DNA of 64,000 bases. It comes from Mycolicibacterium boenickei (GTDB lineage: Bacteria; Actinomycetota; Actinomycetes; Mycobacteriales; Mycobacteriaceae). The position numbers and the translations under genes are program-made. This document shows positions 35,199 through 43,662 of the stretch, one piece after another (the first letter of the stretch is position 1; each line of letters begins with the position of its first letter). The notes beneath the pieces were generated by a model, which had not been told where the DNA came from, searched no databases, and worked only from the letters and a program-made list of their open reading frames with translations. The stretch is from assembly GCF_010731295.1 (NCBI RefSeq), contig NZ_AP022579.1, positions 3,472,001 through 3,536,000 of the forward strand, written 5' to 3'.

Positions 35199-36281
35199 AT
35201 GTCACTGGACAGCTACGTCACTCTCGGTCGGTCAGGTCTGCGGGTCAGCCCGTTCGCGCTCGGGGCTATGACATTTGGAGAGGATCCTGGCGCTGCGGGA
35301 ACCACTGTCGAGGAATCCGAGCGCATCCTCGCCGCCTACCTGGACCGCGGAGGGAACTTCATCGACACCGCCAACTTCTACACAAACGGGCACTCCGAAC
35401 GGATCCTCGGCGACTTCTTCGCCCGCAGCCCGGGCCGCCGTGAACGGGTCGTGCTGGCGTCGAAATTCTTCAGCAATCTGTTCCCCGGGGATCCGAACGG
35501 TGGTGGCGCCGGTCGATCGTCGATCATCGCGCAGCTGCACGAAACCTTGCGTCGCATGCAGACCGACTATCTGGACGTGTACTGGTTGCACAACTGGGAT
35601 CGACACACGCCGATCGAAGAGACCATGCGTACGCTCGACGATCTGGTGCGCGCGGGCACCATCCGGTACATCGGGTTCTCCAACACGCCGGCCTGGGTCA
35701 CCGCCCAGGCCCAGACCATGGCATTGCTGCGGGGCTGGACACCGCTGATCGCGTTGCAGGTCGAGTATTCGCTGTTGGCCCGCACAGTCGAAGGAGAATT
35801 GGCGCCGCTGGCACTGGACCAGGGCATGGCGCTGGTGCCGTGGAGCCCGTTGAAGAACGGCTTCCTGTCGGGCAAGTACCGTCGCGGCGCCGACGTCGTG
35901 GATTCTGCGCGCGCCGCGTACGTCGGCGGTCCGAGCGAGGACGAGTACGTCGTCATCGAGACGGTCGCCGACATTGCCGACGAGCTCGAAACATCGCCGG
36001 CAGCAGTCGCACTGGCCTGGCTGCGCGCCCGCACCGGCACGGTGGTGCCCATCATCGGTGCCCGACGATTGGCGCACCTGGAGTCCAACCTGGCCGGACT
36101 CGACATCGAGTTGCAGGCCGATCAGCTCAAGCGCCTCGACAAAGTGTCGGCCCCCACGTTGAACTACCCGGCGGACCTGAACGGCGTCATGCGAACGACT
36201 CTGCAGTTCGCCGGCACCACTGTCGACGGTGAGCCGTCCGGCGTCTATCCGCCGCTGCTGGCAAGCGACGTTCGGTACTGA
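35199..36281 (+). CDS. Aldo/keto reductase
   Basis: A 360-residue NADPH-dependent oxidoreductase with the full catalytic tetrad Asp56, Tyr61, Lys89 and His131 (GGNFIDTANFY, ASKF, WLHNWD). The cofactor region is VVPIIGARRLAHLESNL. AAGGAGCAATTCC precedes the ATG. It is divergent to the AraC regulator. The substrate is unknown; the YghZ/IolS-type subfamily of AKRs includes enzymes near inositol genes, so a link to the flanking iol clusters is possible but unproven. Confidence 0.9.
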   Translation: MSLDSYVTLGRSGLRVSPFALGAMTFGEDPGAAGTTVEESERILAAYLDRGGNFIDTANFYTNGHSERILGDFFARSPGRRERVVLASKFFSNLFPGDPNGGGAGRSSIIAQLHETLRRMQTDYLDVYWLHNWDRHTPIEETMRTLDDLVRAGTIRYIGFSNTPAWVTAQAQTMALLRGWTPLIALQVEYSLLARTVEGELAPLALDQGMALVPWSPLKNGFLSGKYRRGADVVDSARAAYVGGPSEDEYVVIETVADIADELETSPAAVALAWLRARTGTVVPIIGARRLAHLESNLAGLDIELQADQLKRLDKVSAPTLNYPADLNGVMRTTLQFAGTTVDGEPSGVYPPLLASDVRY

Positions 36282-36322
36282 CCGAGCATGCCCGAAATGC
36301 TGCTGCCTGACGGCGCGCCTAC

Positions 36323-36342
36323 CAGCAGACACGCCCACTCGC
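36323..36342 (-). repeat. Short intergenic repeat, copy 2
   Basis: GCGAGTGGGCGTGTCTGCTG on the minus strand, differing from the copy at 33559-33578 at two positions. It lies between the convergent aldo/keto reductase and isomerase genes. Confidence 0.55.
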
Positions 36343-36357
36343 GGTGCTGACGACGCG

Positions 36358-37134
36358 TCACGAGAACGCGGCGCGGAAGGCCTCCAACGCGGCGACGCTA
36401 GCGCCGGACGCGTAGGCCTCCATGCCGACCGGCCCGGTATAGCCGCTGTCCCGCAACGCCTTTGCCACAGCCGGATAGTGGATCTCGCCGGTGCCGGGTT
36501 CGCAGCGACCCGGCACGTCGGCGACCTGGATCTCGCCGATCGCCGACCCGGCCCGGCGCACCAGCTCGACGAGGTTTCCCTCGCCGATCTGGGCGTGATA
36601 GAGGTCGAGCATCATCTTGACGTTGGGATGATCGACGGCCTCGACGAGTGCCAGCGTGTCCTTGGCGCGGGCCAACGGAACGCCGGGGTGGTCGACGATC
36701 GTGTTGAGGTTCTCCAGGCAGAACGTCACGCCGGCATCGGCGCCGAGTTCGCCGAGGGCTTCGAGTCCACGCAGCGCGGACAGCCACATGTCGCCGGTGG
36801 CCCGGTACTGCGGCCGGGCGGCCTGCCCGTCGACCAGCTCGCCGGGATGCACGACGAGTCGCGGAACCCCGAGGACCGCCGCGGCTTTGATCGCGGCCTC
36901 AGCGGTCCTGACCACTTCGCGGGCGCCGTCGGCGTCGTAGAGATCGCCGTGCAGATATCCGGTCATCGACGAGAACCGGGCGCCGGTTGCGGCCAGCGCG
37001 TCGAGATCTTTATCGGTGAAGCTCCAGATCTCCACGGAGAAGCCGAGTTCGGCGATCCGCCGGGCCCGCTCGACGATGTCGAGGTCGGTGAAGACCATCT
37101 CGGCACACACGGCCAGTTCGAATGTCTGGGTCAT
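36358..37134 (-). CDS. TIM-barrel isomerase, hydroxypyruvate isomerase-like
   Basis: A 258-residue xylose-isomerase-like protein. Segments YDADGAREVVRTAEAA, VHPGELVDGQ, FCLENLNTIVDHPG, MMLDLYHAQIGEGN and QVADVPGRCEPGTGEIHY match the Hyi/IolI group, with Glu, Asp, His and Glu metal ligands. AAGGAAAAGGAAG gives a strong ribosome site. It is the last gene of the second iol-like operon. It may isomerise a keto-sugar or inosose intermediate; the precise substrate is not evident. Confidence 0.82.
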   Translation of the reverse strand: MTQTFELAVCAEMVFTDLDIVERARRIAELGFSVEIWSFTDKDLDALAATGARFSSMTGYLHGDLYDADGAREVVRTAEAAIKAAAVLGVPRLVVHPGELVDGQAARPQYRATGDMWLSALRGLEALGELGADAGVTFCLENLNTIVDHPGVPLARAKDTLALVEAVDHPNVKMMLDLYHAQIGEGNLVELVRRAGSAIGEIQVADVPGRCEPGTGEIHYPAVAKALRDSGYTGPVGMEAYASGASVAALEAFRAAFS

Positions 37135-37155
37135 CTTCCTTTTCCTTGAGCCGGG

Positions 37156-38148
37156 CTACCGGGGCGGCAATCCCGCGGCCCGGTACGCGGCGTCGACATA
37201 GGCCATGTTGGTCACCGCGTCCGCGAGCCCGAACGGCAGAGGCGCACCGTTCTGGACGTGGTCGGCGAACGCCTTCAGCTGATACGTATAGCTGGCGCGG
37301 GTGCCGAGCCGATCGACGCGTTCACCGGCGGCGGTCCGCACGGTGATCCGGTCGTCGTCGTTCGGGCGGATGAAGTCGTGTACCAGCAGCTCGCCCTCTT
37401 GACCGATGATCCGCACCGTGAACGAGTAGTCCGGTGCCACCATCGAATTGGCGCTGAGCGCAGTCGCGCCGCCCGGAAATTCGAGCTCTACGTCGCATGC
37501 CGCGTCCACACCGGGCGAGTGCTCCCGGGCCTGGGCGGACGTGATGGACGGGGCGCCGCGAAGACCCTCGGCGTCCAGTCGGCCCAACGACCGCAGGACG
37601 TGCATGCCGTAGCAGCCGAGGTCCATGAGCGCACCGCCCGCCAGCTCCAGTGACCAGCGCGGGTCATCGTCGTCCGGTCGGGGCATCGCCATCCGCACCT
37701 CGACCCGGGTGAGCCGACCGATCTCGCCGCCGGCTGCCAACGTGAAGGCCCGCTGGGTCACGGGGTGGAAGAAGTAATGGAATCCCTCCAACACCGTGAC
37801 CCCGGCCGCCTCAGCGGCCTGGGCGACGGTGGCGGCCTCAGACCTGTTGCGTGCGAACGGCTTCTCACTGAGCACAGGCTTGCCTGCGGCGACCGCAGCC
37901 AGATTCCACGGTGCATGCAGTCCGTTGGCCAGCGGGTTGTAGACGACGTCGACTTCTGGGTCGTCGATCACCTCGGCGTACGAACCCACCGTGCGCTCCA
38001 CGCCGAACTTCTCGGCAAAAGCCGCCGCCCGCCGCGGATCACGCGCGGCGACCGCCACCAGTCGATGACCCAGTTCCTGCGCGGGCCCCACGATCGCTTT
38101 CTCGGCGATCCGGGACGCGCCGAGAACGCCGATGCGAAGTCCGGTCAC
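37156..38148 (-). CDS. Gfo/Idh/MocA-family oxidoreductase
   Basis: A 330-residue NAD(P)-dependent dehydrogenase with Rossmann motif GVLGASRIAEKA and EKPFARNRSEA, and a C-terminal substrate domain (LAGGALMDLGCYGMHVLRSL). It belongs to the glucose-fructose oxidoreductase/dihydrodiol dehydrogenase branch rather than the classical IolG branch. The GTG start overlaps the stop of the IolE-like gene by 4 bp (GTGA). It is the fourth gene of the operon. Confidence 0.85.
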   Translation of the reverse strand: MTGLRIGVLGASRIAEKAIVGPAQELGHRLVAVAARDPRRAAAFAEKFGVERTVGSYAEVIDDPEVDVVYNPLANGLHAPWNLAAVAAGKPVLSEKPFARNRSEAATVAQAAEAAGVTVLEGFHYFFHPVTQRAFTLAAGGEIGRLTRVEVRMAMPRPDDDDPRWSLELAGGALMDLGCYGMHVLRSLGRLDAEGLRGAPSITSAQAREHSPGVDAACDVELEFPGGATALSANSMVAPDYSFTVRIIGQEGELLVHDFIRPNDDDRITVRTAAGERVDRLGTRASYTYQLKAFADHVQNGAPLPFGLADAVTNMAYVDAAYRAAGLPPR

Positions 38149-39047
38149 GAGGTCACAGACTTGAGGTACGCGACGCTGGTGCGTACATCGGCGAGCGGAC
38201 CGTCACCGGCCGGGGCGTCGTCGAGGATGGTGTCCTGCTCCATGACGAACCAGCCGTCGAAACCGTTGTCCCGCAATACCGAGACAATGCCCGCAATATC
38301 GATGTCGCCGGTGCCCAACGGCGTGTACATACCGGCGCGCACCGCATCGGTATAGGTAATCTCACCGGATTGCACCTTGGCAGCCAATGCAGCGTCCACG
38401 TCCTTCAGATGAGTGTGCTTGATGCGGTGCGGGACGGCCTTGGCCAGCTCCAGGGGGTCGGTGCCGCCGATCAGCAGATGACCGGTGTCCAGGCAGAGCG
38501 GGATCGTCGAGCCGGCCAGCACCCGGTCCACATCGTCGCGAGTTTCGACCATCGTGCCGACGTGTGGGTGAAGCACGGCCAACAGACCCGCCTCGGACGC
38601 GATTCCGGAGAGTCGGTCGAGGTTGGCCAGCAGCGTCGCCCACTGGTCGTCGTCGAGTTCGGGCCGCGAGTCGTAGCCGTCGGCCCCCGTAGCCGCTGCC
38701 AGCACCACCACGCCGGCGCCGGCTGCGCGGAGCGAGGTGAGCGGTCCGGCCAGAACTTCGGCCGGGTCGTGGCCGGTGTCGTGCAGCACCACGGGCACGA
38801 AACCGCCGACGCAGGAAAGTTGATGTGAGGCAAGAACATCGATGAGATCACTGGTATCCGCAGGCAGGAAGCCGTCCGGACCCAGCTCGGTCGCGGACAG
38901 CCCCGCACCGTGCATCTCGGTCAACACGCGGTCGGGGTCGAGCTGGTAGCCCCAGCCGGGAACCTCGCAGACGCCCCACGAGATCGGTGCTCCGGCGATC
39001 TTGATCCCCCGGTCGCTGCGCTCCTGCCCGCCGATTTTGCTGCTCAT
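38145..39047 (-). CDS. IolE-like sugar/inosose dehydratase, second copy
   Basis: A 300-residue TIM-barrel protein starting MSSKIGGQERSDRGIKIAGA. IAGAPISWGVCEVPGWGYQ, TELGPDGFLP, LHPHVGTMVETRDDV, CLDTGHLLIGG and HTHLKDVD are typical of actinobacterial inosose dehydratases. It is distinct from the IolE in the first operon (different PDSWGVWF versus PISWGVCE signature), so the two may act on different inososes or sugar acids. It overlaps the preceding dehydrogenase stop (ATGA) and the next gene start (GTGA). Confidence 0.82.
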   Translation of the reverse strand: MSSKIGGQERSDRGIKIAGAPISWGVCEVPGWGYQLDPDRVLTEMHGAGLSATELGPDGFLPADTSDLIDVLASHQLSCVGGFVPVVLHDTGHDPAEVLAGPLTSLRAAGAGVVVLAAATGADGYDSRPELDDDQWATLLANLDRLSGIASEAGLLAVLHPHVGTMVETRDDVDRVLAGSTIPLCLDTGHLLIGGTDPLELAKAVPHRIKHTHLKDVDAALAAKVQSGEITYTDAVRAGMYTPLGTGDIDIAGIVSVLRDNGFDGWFVMEQDTILDDAPAGDGPLADVRTSVAYLKSVTS

Positions 39048-40051
39048 GCGTTGCGAACCTCCTCGATGCGCACCGGGGTGCCCCGGCGCAGGGACTCGGT
39101 GGCGGCCTCGGCCAGCCAGGCCACCTCGACGGCGTCGGCCACCGTGGCACCGGCGACCGGCGCGCCCTTGGCCACCTCCACGAAGCCGGCCAGCTCGGTG
39201 CGGAACGCCTCGGTGAAGCGGTCCATGAAGAAGTTGTGTGCGGGCCCGGCCGGGAATGTGTTGCCCGGATCCACATTCCGCATCGGCACACCCTGGTCCC
39301 AGCCGGCGGCCACGCTGTCGTCGAAACCGTGCACCTCGAGGCGGCAGTCGTATCCGCGGGCGTTGTAGCGGGCATTCGACACGACCCCCAGGGCGCCGCC
39401 GTCGAACCGCACGACCACCGCCGCGGTGTCCACGTCGCCGTATTCGGCGAACAGCGGATCGCCCTGCACCGTTCCGGTGGCGTACACCTCGACCGCGTTC
39501 TGGCCGGTGATCCAGCGGATGATGTCGAAATCGTGTACCGCGCAATCCCGGAAGATTCCGCCCGAGCCCTTGATGTAGTCCAGCGGCGGGGGAGCCGGAT
39601 CCATGGTGGTGCTGCGCACCGTGTGCAGGATGCCCAGCGAGCCATCGTCCACCGCACGCTTGGCTGCGGCGAAGGCCGCGTCGAAGCGGCGCTGGTACCC
39701 GACCTGTACGGGAACCCCGGAGCGCGCGATGGTTTCGGCCACCCGCGCGCTTTCGGCGGCGGTGGAGGCGATCGGCTTCTCGCAGAACGTCGGGATGCCG
39801 CGCTCGACGGCGGCCAACGTCAGCTCGGCGTGTGCCGGGGTCGCGGCGGCCACCACCACGCCGTCCACGCCGGAAGACAACAGCTCTTCGACGGTGTCGA
39901 CGGCTTTCACGCCGTGCTTGGCGGCCACCGCCGCTGCCACGTCGGCGCGCTCGTCGGTGATCACCAACCCGTCCAAACCGTCTAGGGCGGAAAGGGTTTC
40001 GGTGTGGAAGGCGCCGATGCGGCCCAGTCCGATAACGCCGAGCGTGGTCAT
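39044..40051 (-). CDS. Inositol 2-dehydrogenase-like oxidoreductase (Gfo/Idh/MocA)
   Basis: A 335-residue dehydrogenase with GVIGLGRIGAFHTETL, EKPIASTAAES, VGYQRRFDAAF and the catalytic DCAVHDFDIIRW. It is of the IolG/IolW type and a second inositol dehydrogenase in this window. GGAG lies 8 nt before the ATG. It overlaps PhyH and the IolE-like gene by 4 bp each. Its pairing with a different dehydratase suggests oxidation of a scyllo-, chiro- or substituted inositol. Confidence 0.85.
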   Translation of the reverse strand: MTTLGVIGLGRIGAFHTETLSALDGLDGLVITDERADVAAAVAAKHGVKAVDTVEELLSSGVDGVVVAAATPAHAELTLAAVERGIPTFCEKPIASTAAESARVAETIARSGVPVQVGYQRRFDAAFAAAKRAVDDGSLGILHTVRSTTMDPAPPPLDYIKGSGGIFRDCAVHDFDIIRWITGQNAVEVYATGTVQGDPLFAEYGDVDTAAVVVRFDGGALGVVSNARYNARGYDCRLEVHGFDDSVAAGWDQGVPMRNVDPGNTFPAGPAHNFFMDRFTEAFRTELAGFVEVAKGAPVAGATVADAVEVAWLAEAATESLRRGTPVRIEEVRNA

Positions 40052-41211
40052 GGGATTCTCCGTTCTTGCTGCTGATCGAGGATGGTGTCGAGTTCTTCGG
40101 GGGTCAGGCCGTCGGCCAGCGCGGCCAGCACGGTGTCGACCTGGCTGGGTGGGGCCAGGCTGCCGATGGGTTGGTCCCTGTCGAGATTCGTCGGGAAGGC
40201 GTAGCCCTCGGCCGTGGCGTTGACGGCGTTGGCCAGCTCCCGCTCGGAACTGCCCGCGGCCTTCATCGCCAGCAGTGCGGGGTAGACGGCGCGGACCATC
40301 GCGGTGCGGTCGAGTGCCTCCATCGCACGCCCGAACGGCGAGGAGATCTGCAGCAGGTTGGCCATGCGCCGGACATCGGTCGAGGTGTTGGTGCCTGCGC
40401 CGTGATAGAGCGCCGGATTGAAGAACACCGCGTCGCCCTTGCCCAGCGGCACCTGAACCTGGTGTGCCGCGAAGAACTCGATGAACTCCGGCCGGTAGAA
40501 CGCGATGTAGCCGGCCTCGAACGTCTGGGAGTACGGCAGCAGCATGGTCGGACCGCTTGCCGTCGGCATGTCACAGTGCGCGACGGCGCCCTGCAGCGTC
40601 ATCGCCGGCGAGAGCCGGTGCAGGTGCGCGGGGTAGTCCGCCAGCTGGTCCGGGGTGACGAAGCCCAAGTGGTAGTCGCGGTGCGGAACCTGCGCGGCGC
40701 CACCGGGATTGACGACGTTGACCTGTGAGGTGACCTGATAGCGCGGGCCGAGCCAGGCCTGGGAGACGAGCGCCAGTGCGTCGTTGGCGTAGTAGGCGGC
40801 ATACACCTCGGGGGAGTGCAGGGCCAGCTTCTGCGCGGCGTTCCAGATGCGGTCGTTGACGCCGGCCTTGCCGAAATGATCACCGGCGGCGGCGCCCTCG
40901 GCGCGCTGGGCTTCGATCAGCGCGACGAACGCCGCGCTGGCCCGGTCGACCACATCCGCATCGAAGACGCTCTCGAGCACGACGACGCCGGGGCCGTCGC
41001 CCAGCGCGCGGATCAGCTCGGTCTGCAGCCTGCGGCGCTCGGTCTCGGCAATGGTCGCCGCCGTATACACCGGGACGTTGTGCCGGATATCGGCGGCCAG
41101 CGGATATTCGGCAGCGTCGGTGGTGCGGGACACCTGGGCGCGGAAGTCGTCGAGCGAGCAGTCGGCTTCCTCGATCCAGGCCCGGTACCCGGTGCGCATG
41201 GTGGCGGTCAT
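40048..41211 (-). CDS. PhyH-family (phytanoyl-CoA dioxygenase-like) 2OG-Fe(II) oxygenase
   Basis: A 387-residue non-heme iron oxygenase. Iron ligands are His177/Asp179 (VPHRDYHLG) and the distal His270 (ALYHGAGTN); the 2OG-binding arginine probably lies in STDVRRMANLLQ. PhyH members hydroxylate lipids, amino acids, ectoine or sugar derivatives, and can remove O-methyl groups. It is the first gene of the second iol-like operon and overlaps the next gene, which implies it acts on the substrate first. The start MTATMRTGY at 41211 has no strong ribosome site; a start 14 codons upstream is less likely as it covers the operator. Confidence 0.83.
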   Translation of the reverse strand: MTATMRTGYRAWIEEADCSLDDFRAQVSRTTDAAEYPLAADIRHNVPVYTAATIAETERRRLQTELIRALGDGPGVVVLESVFDADVVDRASAAFVALIEAQRAEGAAAGDHFGKAGVNDRIWNAAQKLALHSPEVYAAYYANDALALVSQAWLGPRYQVTSQVNVVNPGGAAQVPHRDYHLGFVTPDQLADYPAHLHRLSPAMTLQGAVAHCDMPTASGPTMLLPYSQTFEAGYIAFYRPEFIEFFAAHQVQVPLGKGDAVFFNPALYHGAGTNTSTDVRRMANLLQISSPFGRAMEALDRTAMVRAVYPALLAMKAAGSSERELANAVNATAEGYAFPTNLDRDQPIGSLAPPSQVDTVLAALADGLTPEELDTILDQQQERRIP

Positions 41212-41226
41212 GGCAGCCAGTCTTGC

Positions 41227-41242
41227 TGTGCGCTGTGGCACA
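41227..41242. promoter_or_regulatory. Inverted repeat between phyH and the LacI-type gene
   Basis: TGTGC-N6-GCACA is a perfect 5-bp inverted repeat in the 83-bp divergent promoter region. It lies 16 bp from the phyH start and 53 bp from the regulator start. It is the best operator candidate for the adjacent LacI-type regulator. Confidence 0.55.
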
Positions 41243-41294
41243 ATCAACGGCAAAAAGCCATCAAAAATCCATCAACGAGACGTGGAGGCCACGG

Positions 41295-42299
41295 GTGGCG
41301 CACCGATACAAGGTCCGTGAGATCGCGCAGCAATGTGGTTTGAGCGAGGCCACGGTGGACCGGGTGCTCAATGACCGCCCCGGAGTGCGGGAGAACACCA
41401 GAGCCGAGGTGCGCCAAGCGATCGCTGATCTGGACAAGCAGCGGGCGCAGTTGCGGCTCAACGGGCGCCGCTACCTGATCGACGTGGTCATGCAGACCCC
41501 GCAGCGGTTCTCCGACGCGTTCCGGGCCGCGGTCGAGGCCGAGTTGCCCACATTCGCCCCGGCCATGCTGCGGGCCCGCTTCCGCCTCTGGGAATCCGGC
41601 TCGACCGCGCAGATGGTCGACACCCTGGCAGGGATTCGGAGCAGCCACGGGGTGGTGCTGAAGGCGGCCGACGAGCCGGAGGTGGCCGAGGCCGTCGACC
41701 AGCTCGTCGCCGCCGGGGTTCCGGTGGTGACGTACACGACCGATATCCCCACCAGCGCGCGCAGTGCGTACGTCGGCATCGACAACCACGGAGCCGGCGC
41801 GACGGCTGCCTACCTGATCGAGCAATGGCTGGGGCCGTCCTCGTCGGAAGTGTTGATCACCCTGAGCCGCACCGTGTTTCGCGGCGAGGGTGAACGTGAG
41901 GTGGGATTCCGGTCGGGGCTGCGCGGTTCCGGCCGGACTGTCGTCGAGGTCACCGACAGCGACGGCATCGACGCGACCAACGAACGGCTGGTGCTCGACG
42001 CGCTGGAGCGTCACCCATCGGTTGAAGCGGTCTACTCGCCGGGTGGCGGCAACGCGGCCACGGTGGCGGCGTTCGAGAAGCTCGGAAGGGAGTGCCGGGT
42101 CTTCGTCGCCCACGATCTCGATGTGGACAACCGAAGACTGCTGCGCGAAGGCAGGATCTCGGTGGTGTTGCACAACGACCTTCGCGCCGATGCGCGGCTG
42201 GCCATGCGGTTGATCCTGCAGCAACACGGCGCACTGCCGGGTGAGCCGGTCCGCCCCGTGCCCATCCAGGTGATCACGCCGTACAACTTGCCGGCGTGA
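41295..42299 (+). CDS. LacI-family transcriptional regulator
   Basis: A 334-residue regulator: N-terminal LacI helix-turn-helix (VREIAQQCGLSEATVDRVLNDRPGVRENTRAEV, residues about 6-40) and a periplasmic-binding-protein-like sugar domain (about 60-330). GTG 41295 has GTGGAGG upstream and begins at the usual LacI N-terminus. It is divergent to the PhyH operon and so probably its regulator, separate from the GntR control of the first iol operon. The ligand is probably a sugar or cyclitol. Confidence 0.88.
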   Translation: MAHRYKVREIAQQCGLSEATVDRVLNDRPGVRENTRAEVRQAIADLDKQRAQLRLNGRRYLIDVVMQTPQRFSDAFRAAVEAELPTFAPAMLRARFRLWESGSTAQMVDTLAGIRSSHGVVLKAADEPEVAEAVDQLVAAGVPVVTYTTDIPTSARSAYVGIDNHGAGATAAYLIEQWLGPSSSEVLITLSRTVFRGEGEREVGFRSGLRGSGRTVVEVTDSDGIDATNERLVLDALERHPSVEAVYSPGGGNAATVAAFEKLGRECRVFVAHDLDVDNRRLLREGRISVVLHNDLRADARLAMRLILQQHGALPGEPVRPVPIQVITPYNLPA

Positions 42300-42309
42300 C
42301 CGTTCCGGC

Positions 42310-42558
42310 TCAGCCGGGCTCTGCGGTCGGCGCCGGTTCTGCCTTGACCGGCGGTGTGGCGGCGGGGATGTCGGGCGTCGAAGGCGGCACGGACTGGGTC
42401 ACGGTCTCGCCGAACTGCATGGTGGGTTCTGCTGCGGGTACGGACATCTCGGGTGTGCTGTCGATCTGGGCGGTCTGGATCCCCAGCACCGCCATGACTG
42501 CGGCGGCTGCCGCGCCGGTGGTACACAGGAGAAGTCTCGTTCTCGAACCCATGCGCAT
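42310..42558 (-). CDS. Small exported Pro/Ala-rich protein
   Basis: An 82-residue protein starting MRMGSRTRLLLCTTGAAAAAVMAVLG: a signal peptide or anchor followed by a Pro/Thr/Ala/Glu-rich low-complexity tail. GAAGGG lies 9 nt before the ATG at 42558; the ATG two codons later is also possible. The gene is convergent with the LacI-type gene (11 bp) and is preceded by a perfect CRP-type palindrome 82-97 bp upstream. It resembles small mycobacterial secreted proteins; no function is known. Confidence 0.6.
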   Translation of the reverse strand: MRMGSRTRLLLCTTGAAAAAVMAVLGIQTAQIDSTPEMSVPAAEPTMQFGETVTQSVPPSTPDIPAATPPVKAEPAPTAEPG

Positions 42559-42639
42559 CTCGCAAAACCCTTCGTCACAACATTGGCTATCTATGTGGTT
42601 TGAATGCGGATCCGCCTCGTGGCATTCCGTCCGGAGAGG

Positions 42640-42655
42640 TGTGACATGAGTCACA
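42640..42655. promoter_or_regulatory. Perfect CRP-type site in a divergent promoter
   Basis: TGTGACATGAGTCACA matches TGTGA-N6-TCACA at all ten fixed positions. It lies between the small exported protein gene (minus) and the PfkB kinase gene (plus, start 42727). Confidence 0.75.
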
Positions 42656-42726
42656 TTTCGGTGTCGGCTCGGGGATTGCGCGGGGTCGGGGAACGCGGCG
42701 ATCGCTCTGACCGGGACACTTCATCC

Positions 42727-43575
42727 ATGCCACGAGAGCTAGTCCCCGGGGTAACCGTGCTCGGCAACCTCGCGATCGACATCATCAACGGGGCGCCGCC
42801 CAGCCCGGGAGGATGCGCATCGTTCGCCGGGGTGGCGCTGCAGGCCGCGGGTGGGCCCGGCCGGATCGTCGCGATGGGCGCCGAACGCGACCACGCCCTG
42901 TTCGACGGGCTCCGCGCGCGGTTCGGGTCGCTGGTGCAGATCCTGCCCTCGGAACTGACGAGTTCCTTCAGCCTCGACTACGACGACACCGATCACCGGC
43001 ACATGGGGGTAGAGGCGATCGGCCCGGTGTGGACGGCAGCGGACGTCGAGATGGCGGATCCGGCCACGACATGGGTACACCTGGCTCCCTTGCTGCGCAC
43101 CGATTTTCCGGCCGGGACGGTCGCTGCCCTGGCGGCGCGAGGTCATCGGGTCGCCTACGACGGGCAGGGTCTCGTGCGTGCCGACCGGCTCGGGCCGCTG
43201 GTCGAGGATCGGCACTTTCCCGCCGATCTGCTCGCCGACGTCGACATTCTCAAGCTGGCCGAGGACGAGGCGGTGATCGTCGCCGACGGCCCGTTCGACG
43301 GGTCCACCGCGGAGCGGCTCGGGGTCGCGGAGATCCTGGTCACCTACGGCTCCGAGGGATGCGACATCTATATCGAAGGCGCGGTGGAGCGCGTCCCGGC
43401 CGCGTGGCGGGTGCTCGACGTCCAGACCACCGGGGCGGGGGACATGTTCACCGCCTGTTATGTCGCGCACCGCGCGGCAGGACATGACCCGCATCGCGCG
43501 GCGGAATCGGCCAGCGAACTGGTGGCCAGGGAGCTGGACAAGCGGGTGCACACCGGAACCCCCGATCTGGCGTAG
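42727..43575 (+). CDS. PfkB-family carbohydrate kinase
   Basis: A 282-residue ribokinase-fold protein with the nucleotide/catalytic motif TTGAGDMFTACYVAHRAAG near the C-terminus and an N-terminal TVLGNLAIDIINGAPPSPGG. It phosphorylates a sugar or related alcohol; the specific substrate is not evident. The ATG at 42727 has a weak ribosome site. It may serve the neighbouring iol-like operon but also carries its own CRP-type site. A terminator hairpin follows. Confidence 0.8.
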   Translation: MPRELVPGVTVLGNLAIDIINGAPPSPGGCASFAGVALQAAGGPGRIVAMGAERDHALFDGLRARFGSLVQILPSELTSSFSLDYDDTDHRHMGVEAIGPVWTAADVEMADPATTWVHLAPLLRTDFPAGTVAALAARGHRVAYDGQGLVRADRLGPLVEDRHFPADLLADVDILKLAEDEAVIVADGPFDGSTAERLGVAEILVTYGSEGCDIYIEGAVERVPAAWRVLDVQTTGAGDMFTACYVAHRAAGHDPHRAAESASELVARELDKRVHTGTPDLA

Positions 43576-43635
43576 GTGCAGGTCGGGATCTAAACTCGAC
43601 AGGTGTCAACTAGGTGCTTGCCGGTGCTAGCAGTC

Positions 43636-43657
43636 AGCTACCGGCCGGTAGCTTTTT
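43636..43657 (+). terminator. Rho-independent terminator of the PfkB gene
   Basis: AGCTACC, GGCC, GGTAGCT followed by five T residues: a perfect 7-bp stem with tetraloop, 60 bp past the stop codon. Confidence 0.85.
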
Positions 43658-43662
43658 CCTTA

